Positions 56,095 through 64,000 of a stretch of 64,000 nucleotides of DNA are shown piece by piece; the first letter of the stretch is position 1; the number at the start of each line of letters is the position of its first letter. A program made the position numbers and the translations under genes. Source of the stretch: Linnemannia hyalina (taxonomy: Eukaryota > Mortierellomycota > Mortierellomycetes > Mortierellales > Mortierellaceae); contig JAHRHY010000023.1 of assembly GCA_019671135.1 (NCBI GenBank), forward strand, positions 558,001-622,000. The letters are read 5' to 3'. Under the pieces are notes generated by a model that made no database searches, had not been told where the DNA came from, and was given only the letters and a program-made list of their open reading frames with translations.

Positions 56095-58070
56095 TTCCTC
56101 TCTTGAGCGCCAGAGACAGAGCCATACCGAAGAGCCGGTGACGATAGGTCAGATACGGATACGGATGGATGATGGCCGTAGTAAAAAAAATCCACAGTAA
56201 ACAACGTATTGCCGACAGGCTATTATTCCGTTGTACGAAAAAAAAGATGTCTCTGCCCTGAATCAAGCCACGTAGATACAAACAAGAAATGAGTGCGAAA
56301 AACGCGTATGAAAGAGCGTCACGATTACGTTTTGCCCCTGCTGAAGAAATAAAGTTTTAGGTTTGATCATTACTGATCACGAAAAGGAATGATGAACACG
56401 AAGAAGGGCCGGTGTTGGCTTTGTTAGCTATGGAGACAAAGGAACAAGCCTTGCGGTTAATGTGGTTGTTCTTTCTCACTGTTCATGTCACCTCAGTTTC
56501 TTTGAACAGTGAGCACCCGGATAGAAATAAAAAAGGAGCAAGCGTAGCACACCTTTATTTTTGTTCTTGCCTAGCTGGAATGTAAGCGTGTGCACGGATC
56601 ACCGCTATGCCTAAAATTGAGCATCACTCCTTTTTCTTGGAAATTAGTTATGAGATCTGAACGGCAATTGCTTGTTACGTTGACCCTTTTTACAAACCTG
56701 CGCCAAGTGACAATGAAAGAAAAAGAAGCACTGGTTTGAAGTGAGGAGTGGCCATACCAATCCCTATAAATTGCCATTGAAATCCAACATCATCATCTTT
56801 TTCAACTCTCTCTCTTTCCTCCTTTTCTTCTACACTCCCATTTTCTGCCTTTCCACATCTTCAACCATCGACCTGCCCTTTCCAACATTTCAGCAATGCC
56901 CCAACCACTGTGCGCCGACTACTTCAACTGCTCTCTGCCCAAGGAAAAGCGGACAGCCCAACATAAGAAACTATACCACGATCCCCAGCCCACCGAAATC
57001 AAAGCCACCGACGGAAGCCATGCGAAGATCTTGGTCCACCGAGATCCGAAGCGTGCGATGTATTTTCCGTGCCCGCACAAGGAATGCGATCACGCATCGA
57101 TCCTCCGAACCACTCCAGCAAAGCACCACAGGCGCTGCCATCTCTTCAAGCGTGACCAGCTGACCCAGCGCAAGCAGAAGGCTACCGCTACCGTCGGCGC
57201 CGCTACCCCTGCTCTTACTCGGTGCTCCTCGTCTTTATCCTCAGTATCGACACTTTCATCTGCTCCTTCGTGCTTGTCTCAAGGATCGGATTCGGATGAC
57301 GTGACTTCTCTCAGCTCGTCTCAAGAACTAAACACCAACGACGTCGTCACCCCTCCTAGCGGCGCGACTAGACAATCAGAGTCAAACGATTCTAGATCCC
57401 CTCCTCCTTCCCCGGAACCCTTCACCTGCGCCTCCGCTGCCGATGTCCATCAGCTCTTACTGAGCGTGGCTTTCCTTGCTCAAACTATCGATCAACTTGA
57501 CGGACGAGTTGGCGCACAAGAAGAGCTGACGAAACGGATGACCGCCTCGCGATCCAATGCAGCACGAATCACGAAACTGGAAGAATGTATGGAACGGATC
57601 AGCGACCAAGGCGATTGGCTGATGGCCGATGTTCACAACCAGAAAAAGTGCGCTGAGTCCTTCAAAAGGACTGTCGGAAGTGACATGGCTACCGTAGAGA
57701 ATCATATGGAGACGGTGAAGGAGCACTTGTTTGATCTGGTACCGGAGAGCCACGAACTCAAGAAGCAGGTGAAAGAGTTGCAAGAGAGTGTGGCACGGCT
57801 GCGTGCTACGCTACGAGATATCGTTGACTTTGATGAAACTGCAAGCCGCAAGAGATCGTTTAATTGTAGGAACTGAGAGACGCGTCTATTTTTTTTGTTT
57901 GCGTTGCCTCACCCGTGCTTTTTTCCTCGGTTTTAACTCTCAACTCTATCATTTGATTCCCATGCACAGGACGACATGTGTGGGCGGTGGTCTCCTTTCA
58001 TTTTACCGAGCACCAGAGATAGAGTCTTACTGAAGAACCGATGATGGCTGAGTAGGCTATGGATAGATAG
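56095..58070 (+). repeat. Conserved 3'-flank block shared by array copies C and D
   Basis: Downstream of copy C (about 56103-56160) and of copy D (about 58005-58060) a matching block reads GAGC(G/A)CCAGAGA(C/T)AGAG, then (C/T)-TAC-(C/T)-GAAGA-(G/A)-CCG and TGACG/TGATGG. It lies outside the reading frames, so whole gene units, including 3' sequence, were duplicated. The feature limits span both blocks. Confidence 0.6.
56896..57876 (+). CDS. Zinc-finger/coiled-coil protein, array copy D (intact, unknown family)
   Basis: Intronless, 326 residues, starting MPQPLCADYFNCSLPKEK. Cysteine spacing equals copy A: C6-x5-C12, then C59-x4-C64-x12-H77-x3-C81 in MYFPCPHKECDHASILRTTP. A conserved LYHDPQPTEI and VHRDPKRAM link the two. 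Residues of about 95-180 are Ser/Thr/Pro-rich. Residues of about 190-310 are strongly heptad-like, including RITKLEECMERISDQGDWL and ELKKQVKELQESVARLRA, so a long coiled coil is predicted. The last residues are basic (ASRKRSFN), possibly a nuclear signal. A pyrimidine-rich leader lies before the ATG. Intact while two sisters are broken, it may be under selection. Function unknown. Confidence 0.75.
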   Translation: MPQPLCADYFNCSLPKEKRTAQHKKLYHDPQPTEIKATDGSHAKILVHRDPKRAMYFPCPHKECDHASILRTTPAKHHRRCHLFKRDQLTQRKQKATATVGAATPALTRCSSSLSSVSTLSSAPSCLSQGSDSDDVTSLSSSQELNTNDVVTPPSGATRQSESNDSRSPPPSPEPFTCASAADVHQLLLSVAFLAQTIDQLDGRVGAQEELTKRMTASRSNAARITKLEECMERISDQGDWLMADVHNQKKCAESFKRTVGSDMATVENHMETVKEHLFDLVPESHELKKQVKELQESVARLRATLRDIVDFDETASRKRSFNCRN

Positions 58071-60995
58071 TTTGCAGTTGAATAAAAAGGAGGTAAAACT
58101 TGTAATCAGTTTTGAAATCAAGCCTACTGAAACGCATACGACTGCAAGTGTAAAGGTTTACGCCACCAAACTTAAGAACAGTCGAACATCAGTCTTCTTT
58201 TACCTTTCCCCCCTCAGAAAAAAAGATGAGATCTGAGATGGCAACAAGACCGCTCCTTCAACTCGTAAGGAAATATATACCTTATCTCTTTCCCTCAACA
58301 ACTCTACCTCCATTCTTCTCAACCTGGGTCACCTTAGCGGGACCACGGTAGCTGCACAACCCTAAAAAACGTACAGTACTAGCATTACTGTCCCATCCAC
58401 GTTGCTCTTCCATAGTCAAGCAGCCAAGGAAAAACTTGATCCTAAAACCTTTCGACCCAGCAAGTGATCGGGCTTATTTTAGTATTACTCATGGCAGAGG
58501 TAGGAGTATGCATCCCCTGTACATTTATTTTATTTCGCTGCATGACAACAGGGTCCGTACCGTCTTATTTTTTACGCAAAGGGTCGTCCTGCAGCAAATG
58601 TGTCGTTCGAGTCCTCCAAGTCTCAACACCAGCAAATTGATTGTGGCAGTGAATATTGGTCGATTGAATCGGATTGAGGCCGACGACAAGTCCACGTGCC
58701 TCGTGTTCACAACACGTATGTGTCGTAAAAGGTATTACTCATGTCTACGGAAGAGATTTTACTCCGACGGAGAAGAGACCTTGGAGGAGACATGCAAACA
58801 AAACGTAAACAACTCTCATCGAACAGAATCATTTTCTTAGAGCTCACATTTTTGTTCTAATGTCAAGTATCAAGTCAAAATGCACATATTCACCCTCTCC
58901 GCGGACAAATGATTATGTCCTATTGTCAACTCATATTCTTCCCATCTTGACGCGTTTGGGCTTTTTATTGTTGTTTTATGTGGCCCAGTAGTGTCGGTTG
59001 GAGTCAACCCCTATGATGAAGGCAAACATGTTATTGGGGACCCCTCAAAAAAAAGAAAACAAGCAACGGTGCCTGATCATTGCAATGACTACAGCTCGAT
59101 ATTGATGACAAGGGAGTGGGATACGCATATAGCTTGCTGCAAGTAACACTGAAAGTGAGCAAGCCCGCATGAGAATGCACTCTCCATTTCCTTCTCGCCC
59201 GTTCCCCTCTGTCAATTAGACCCAAGGTAGAGAGCTTGGCAAAACTGTAATTTCTCATTTCTTGACCGATGCCTGAAGAATGGCTGCCGTGCAGCCTTCG
59301 ATTGCCACAGCCCAAGGCAAAGCTCTCTTGACAAAAAGGCAACGGTGTGAACTCAAAAACAAAAGGACACCAATGGCACTCGACGCTTTGGACAGACATC
59401 CTTCCCAACAATACACGAGAATTGAACTCCCGCAAAGAAATAATAGCTCTGTCTTGGTGGTCAGTGGTTTTAATTGGCCCTACCACATCAAGGATACTTT
59501 ATGCCCTGCCACACACATCTTCGTTCACCTGTCTTTGAGCAAATTACCTTGCATCGTCCAACGGTAATGTTTGGAGACAACAAGGATATTATTCATCATC
59601 GCATGAAAGTGAACACCTGACGGGAGATACACCAATTCTCTTTTTTTTTATATCGAGATCTCCCAATTGAAGGAGCATAGTCTCGACGGTGACAAAGGGG
59701 CAAAGGCATCCTCACCACTCTGTCACCGTTAGGACTGATCCCATTTGTGCCTCACAACCCAAGAAAGAGAATAATAGCATGTAAAAAAAATCGAAGGAGT
59801 ACTTAGGTCCTTGTGAAAGAAAGTCCCGAAAAGTAAAAAGAAGCAATGATGTAAAATGGCGTTCGTCACCAATACAAACATCAGGACCAGAAAATCAATA
59901 TTACACAAAAAACGTCTTCCTGTTCGTAGCCAATGAGCGCTCTTGTCAGACATGTCCCGCTTGCCAAAGAAGAAAAGAACAATTTACAGCAGACCTTGGA
60001 ACTTGCTCATTTGGTAATAAAGTTTTTTTTTGTTTAAAGTTCTCTGGGAGAATGTCCACAGGCCAATCTGTCGATATTTTTTCCTTCTTGATCCTGAGAC
60101 GGTCGTTCCGTCGCGAACTGTGTTCTCTCCCTTATCTTCTCATTACGTTTTTCGCAGGCTGATGTTTACTTTACCACTACCATCACCCCCTTTTCCCTTG
60201 ATTTTCCGTTCCTGAAATACTGTAAAAAGTTCGTTGGTGAAGATTGAAAATGCTACAACCGCATGCAATTTTTAGCATACCCTTGACGAGAATGACGGAA
60301 GGTTATTAGCTTGCCTTTTGCACGACATTATCCTTCCGTCGTTCTTTTCTAGCTCAGCGTGGATGCTTCTTTTCACAATCCAAAACACTCATTGCCCCAA
60401 TATACTTTTTTTGCATCGGGATGGATTTTTCTCACATGAACAGAGGAGCTGCCTCATTGCCGATTGAATTGAACAAATATCTTTCTTTGCTGCTATTCGA
60501 CTTGCATAACCAAATATGCACGGATAGTGGGACAATTTGGCACCGATGGTTGACATCCATTTCTCGATCTGAGAGCCACTACAGCCCAATAACAAATATG
60601 GCAGGTGGACACCTTGATGGCTGTCGGAATCTAGCGTAGACTGAATGTTGTTCACTTTCATCAACAAACCACTACAAGTACACGCACTTCCATTCACGTC
60701 CATCTGCCCTGTCTGATTACTTTGTTTTCTTTACTATGGTCGGATGCTTGGCGAGTGGGGAGGTTGTATATTCTGCCACATATGAAGCTCCTCAATTGAA
60801 TGCCACTTTTTTTCAACGGACGGCATGCAAATGTAGAACTCTGATTGTAGTTGATCCGTCTCCTCACACCATGCCTAATTCAAAGAGCGTTGTTTTTCTT
60901 ACACAGTTTATCCATCCGCACTCTGATCAACATCCACTTTCCACCAGAACCATGATGTTGCCAACAGGCCTCGTCTGTTTTCACCGAGAAACGGG
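57877..60995. other. Long intergenic region, no gene recognised
   Basis: After copy D and its 3' flank, frames of 60-150 codons occur on both strands (for example 58436-58840 plus and 59031-59486 minus). None show a known motif, signal peptide or consistent splicing. The sequence is AT-richer than the gene-dense parts. It may contain decayed repeats, but none could be named. Confidence 0.45.
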
Positions 60996-61002
60996 TATAA
61001 AA
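60996..61002 (+). promoter_or_regulatory. Probable TATA box of the small secreted protein gene
   Basis: TATAAAA lies about 60 bases before a probable 5' UTR intron and about 225 bases before the ATG at 61221. Confidence 0.55.
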
Positions 61003-61055
61003 GGAACGAGAATCCTCACCAAAACACAATCCTCATCCAGCAATCCACTCTCAAA

Positions 61056-61190
61056 GTAAGTCTCTCCTCCACTCTTCCCCCCTGCTTCGCTTCACCCCTT
61101 ACCATCTGTCATCACCCGTTGCCCATTATCGCAAGAAGAGAAATAATCTGACAAACGATCAATCTCTCCTTCTCACCTACACCTCTTTAG
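61056..61190 (+). other. Probable 5' UTR intron of the small secreted protein gene
   Basis: GTAAGT donor at 61056 and a CCTCTTTAG acceptor ending at 61190 enclose 135 bases. No coding start lies before it. The short leader after the acceptor leads straight to the ATG. Confidence 0.6.
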
Positions 61191-61220
61191 CCTTCAAACC
61201 CACCAAACCTCCAGTCCAAA

Positions 61221-61586
61221 ATGCGTTTCTCCATTGCCATCCCCGCCATCGCCGCCCTCGCCAGCTCCGTCTCGGCCGCCTGCAACAGCGTCTCGTTCGA
61301 CTACAAGCCCGAGTACAACCTCATCGGATCCCACACCAAGTGCTCCATCACCTATACCATGTGGGGCCCCAGCTACCACGAGGTCAAGACCGTCCAGGGC
61401 ACCGACCTCTTCAAGAAGGCCACCTACACGTCCCCCGACGGCCAGTGGAAGGTTACCGATGATGCTCCCTGCACCATCAACCGCGGCAAGTTGACCGTCC
61501 AGTGGGGCCAGAACAAGAACGTCTTTGATAAGACTAAGCCCCAGAGCATCGACAACGGCATGTTGGTTTTCTTTGGATGCTTGTAA
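61221..61586 (+). CDS. Small secreted cysteine-containing protein
   Basis: Intronless coding frame of 121 residues. A signal peptide covers about residues 1-19 (MRFSIAIPAIAALASSVSA). The mature part has four cysteines, at positions 21, 41, 84 and 120, enough for two disulfides, and is rich in Thr, Lys, Tyr and Trp. Codon use is strongly C-ending, as in the wall protein at 2566, and the gene has a TATA box and a 5' UTR intron, all suggesting high expression. I know no named family. It could be a secreted effector-like or wall-associated protein. A 170-codon antisense frame over it is a shadow. Confidence 0.8.
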   Translation: MRFSIAIPAIAALASSVSAACNSVSFDYKPEYNLIGSHTKCSITYTMWGPSYHEVKTVQGTDLFKKATYTSPDGQWKVTDDAPCTINRGKLTVQWGQNKNVFDKTKPQSIDNGMLVFFGCL

Positions 61587-62500
61587 AGAGCTGTTTGTCT
61601 TTCCCAACAACCAACAAACATAAAAAATATAAAATATATAGATGACAGAAAGTAGATTTTTTTTTTCATCATTTGCTCTGTCTCCTCCCCCACCCCCCAC
61701 CCCCATCCATTACCCCGAAGCAGCAACTATGCTCCTTCAATAATATAAGATTTATACCTTTTACTTTCGCTCGTGAAACCTTCTTGAGTTCACCTCTGCT
61801 CAGCCTTCGATTCTTATATTTTTCAATGCCTGCATCGGTAGCATCCTTGGATATGTGTGCAATGGTTTCCTGGGGGTGACAACTCTTATCATTGAGAGAA
61901 TGAGAGTATGTGTTTGGATAAAGAAAGCGGGACTATGGAGGAGGAAGCGAGAAGGGAGGAGATGAGAAGGGAGGAGATGACAATGGAGGAGAGAGAAGAG
62001 GAGATGAGAAGAGACAGAAAAATGGAAGCGAGAGAGAAGAATTGATGGAAAAGAAGGAAGATGAAAATCACAACAGAGACTACAAAGTCTAGCTGGCGGA
62101 GCAGGCAAGAAACTGAAGGAGGATCGTGTGTGCAAAAGAGATTGCCTAGACACGCTGACCATACCCGCGCACTGTGCTACAGTGCCTCATTTTTTTTAAA
62201 AAAAAATCTATGCTTGCTGAAAAATGACGCTATAGTTGTTGTTTTCTATGAACTCTGGCCTTCTTCCCTTCCTCCTCCCATTGAGTTCATGACACGAGAA
62301 CTGATATGAAATTTCCTTTCTCCACATTCTTCTAAATTGAACCATAGACTTGGAGGAGATTCTTTAGCGTGAGGTTGGTCAGTTGTCTGGAGGAGAGTTG
62401 CAAGTCCGATATGTAAGTCGAACCATCTAATTGTGATGTGCTCCGTGTTTTTTGTCGGGGATATTCATGCATGTCTTAGCCGCAGTATCAAAAAAAGCAC
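61587..62500. other. Intergenic stretch, no gene recognised
   Basis: 3' flank of the secreted-protein gene. A purine-rich stretch with GGAGGAGATGAGAAG-type repeats lies at about 61935-62060. No gene was recognised. Confidence 0.45.
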
Positions 62501-62509
62501 CCTGACGCT

Positions 62510-63100
62510 AACCCTGACTTCACCAAGTTGTAACCAGATCGCCACCGCACATGGAAACAAGAACATTCGACTGTGGATCGATGACAGTGGAGAGATTTGG
62601 CAAGCCCTGAAGCATGACTCTGGAGAATTGATTACTTTGCGTTTTCATCCTGCGGCTGGTGGATCGCGACCTGCGGCAACAAGTTCGCTTGTGATCGGAG
62701 TTTCGTGGCAGCGGATGGAGTTCAGGAGTGTAAATGTGAGTTGAAAATGACCGCAACGTCATGAGCATTACTTGGAGACCCAGCACCTTGGAGTTTGCTA
62801 CCGGTTGCCAGTATGGTTTCCTTCGAGTGTGGAGAGTGCAGACCGGATCAAGTAACGTGTCGGTGCAGTTGGTTTGGAGCACAGGTTGACTTTATCTTTG
62901 CCACAGGAAGAGCGATAGCCGGCGCAGGTGGCCTCAGCTACTCCAACCACCGATTACATTTGCAGCGCGGTGCTACAGGCGGATCTCCACGGGACATGAG
63001 GACACATGAAAGAATGAAAGAGAAGGAGCAGAAAGATATTTGTTTGCGAATAAAAGAAACAGTAGCGAATCATGATTTTCAGTTGGAACCAAGAATCTAA
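62510..63100 (+). pseudogene. NLR-type WD40 repeat protein, C-terminal relic
   Basis: Three blocks in different frames read like the last WD40 repeats of a fungal NACHT/WD40 protein. CNQIATAHGNKNIRLWIDDS (about 62530-62590) comes first. SITWRPSTLEFATGCQYGFL, then RVWRVQTGSSNVSVQLVWST, lies at about 62765-62885. The end reads GLSYSNHRLHLQRGATGG (about 62930-62985), the L-S-x-x-N-x-x-L-x-Q-R-G-A tail that I associate with Mortierella NLR-like proteins. Frame changes between blocks show decay. The NTPase part is not present in the window. Confidence 0.55.
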
Positions 63101-63485
63101 CAAGGGGCACGCTCGAGCCAACAAGTTGGTAAGTGATCAGTGCCTGAGACGAAACAAGGATTGGTGGCGCAAATCGTGTTGACAACTGATCAGCAATGCT
63201 CCTTGCTCGTCTAACTCACTCTCTTACTTGTTTTTTCACCTCTATGCAGATTGCACTTCAGAACATAAACGCCTTCAGAGGAAGTACATCAAAGAAGCAT
63301 TCTCGGTTTTGTTGTCTGTTGCGTTTTTATTAGTGTCATAAAAAAATGTTATAGATCTCGGTAATCCAGATAGAAAAAAAAGAAAAAAAAGAAAAAAAAG
63401 AAAAAAAACCATGCCTGTTGTTGTTGTTTCCTGTCGCGGAAAGATAAGGGTATGTGCCATCCCGCAGAGAATGATAATGCATTTT
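63101..63485. other. Intergenic stretch with an A/G-rich repeat
   Basis: Between the WD40 relic and the 3' end of the HSPA12-like gene. An AAAAAAAAG-type repeat lies at about 63373-63408. No gene was seen. Confidence 0.5.
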
Positions 63486-64000
63486 TTAATATGTATCAAC
63501 AGCATCGAACTGAAGAATAGTGCTGTACACCTTGTCGCCAACAACCGCCTCGGCCTTGATCTCGTTCAGACCAAAGTTCATGTTGACCTTGACCTTGACC
63601 TGTTATTATGAAGTAGAAGTACAAAAGTGGAACAATTAATTAGCTGGTCCAATTTTCGTCGACAGAAAAAAAAATGTGAGACACGACATATCCCATGTAA
63701 GAAGTATTTCCAAGAGGGGTATATACCATGGAACCAAGACGGGAAGTGGACAAGTGGGGACAAGGGATGGGGATGTCGGCCAATTTGGAGACTCCTGCAT
63801 CGGTGGTATATCTTGGCGGCTCGTTGTCGGTGTCGGCGGCGTACAGGGCAATGTTGTAGTCCTCGGGCGCCTCCGAGTACTTTGTGAACGAGAACTCGCG
63901 CGAGATGCACTCGTCCACATTGAGCTTTTGGCCCTTCTTGACATAGGGCGAGAAGCGGTCGATACACCAGACTCCGTTGACCTCGAACTTGCGCTTGGCC
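63486..64000 (-). CDS. HSPA12-like Hsp70-family protein, C-terminal part (runs off the window)
   Basis: The last two exons, 64000-63727 (open at the window edge) and 63599-63486, join in phase 0 across a GTATAT...AACAG intron. The sequence reads AKRKFEVNGVWCIDRFSPYV, then KKGQKLNVDECISREFSF and NIALYAADTDNEPPRYTTD, and after the intron VKVKVNMNFGLNEIKAEAVV, ending at a TAA. This matches the substrate-domain end of HSPA12A/B-like Hsp70 proteins, which are numerous in Mucoromycota. There, the order is a signature CID/C-x-N-F near a KKGxKV-x-x-DEC-V/I block and a final F-G-L-T/N-E-I-K-A-E-A strand. The ATPase domain lies beyond position 64000. A chaperone-like or signalling role is inferred from the family. 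Confidence 0.75.

Noticed and set aside
59031..59486. 151-codon minus-strand frame with several cysteines
   Set aside because: No signal peptide, conserved spacing or splice logic. Treated as chance.
61194..61706. 170-codon minus-strand frame over the small secreted protein
   Set aside because: Antisense shadow of a strongly biased gene. The Gly/Val-rich translation has no domain.

Overview
The window looks like a chromosomal segment of a Mortierella-type fungus (Mucoromycota, Mortierellomycotina). Genes carry many short GT..AG introns, often with GTAAGT donors and CTAAC-like branch motifs. 5' leaders are pyrimidine- or CAA-rich, and both strands are used. Several gene types fit this lineage by my recollection of the families: an HSPA12-type Hsp70, remnants of a eukaryotic TnpB (Fanzor) and an NLR-like WD40 tail ending in a QRGA motif. 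No database search was possible, so the species is not assigned.

Conserved core genes, left to right: a GPI-anchored Kre9/Knh1-like wall protein (2.6 kb), ribosomal protein eL15 (4.7-5.5 kb, minus), a Golgi-type GT34 glycosyltransferase with an extra N-terminal domain (6.6-8.5 kb), a PfkB/ribokinase-family sugar kinase with a frameshift (8.6-10.3 kb, minus), a NiCoT nickel/cobalt transporter (16.2-17.4 kb), a J-domain protein fused to a TMEM185-like membrane domain (22.6-24.7 kb, minus), an Mss4/Dss4 Rab chaperone (25.3-26.0 kb), a PB1-SAM adaptor (28.4-30.2 kb), ALG9 mannosyltransferase (30.6-33.8 kb, minus), a small cupin (37.5-38.1 kb, minus), a GTPBP1-like GTPase (39.3-42.7 kb), an AMP-dependent acyl-CoA ligase (43.6-46.3 kb), a PP2C phosphatase (46.6-48.5 kb, minus), a small secreted cysteine protein (61.2 kb) and the 3' end of an HSPA12-like gene (63.5-64.0 kb, minus). 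Multi-exon models were built by hand from splice sites and checked for reading phase. They are independent genes, with no sign of an operon or biosynthetic cluster.

Between them lie stretches of decayed, lineage-specific DNA. At 10.8-21.6 kb there is a dead Fanzor, a broken multi-exon gene carrying a D..ExK nuclease-like motif, a Cys-rich triplet relic and a second nuclease-like relic. At 34.5-36.7 kb there is another broken copy of the first nuclease-like family and a 233-bp-period tandem repeat containing an inverted repeat. At 49.9-58 kb there is a same-strand array of four paralogs of a zinc-finger/coiled-coil protein family that I do not recognise. Two of these are intact, one is cut off by a Ty3/gypsy fragment and one is frameshifted. 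A Tc1/mariner relic and a possible P-loop NTPase relic lie inside this array, and an NLR-type WD40 relic follows at 62.5 kb.

The best candidates for something undescribed are the four-copy zinc-finger/coiled-coil family and the repeated nuclease-like relics near the Fanzor. Also notable are two microexons (12 and 18 nt) that each encode a catalytic loop, and an eL15 whose apparent stop codon lies inside its last intron.
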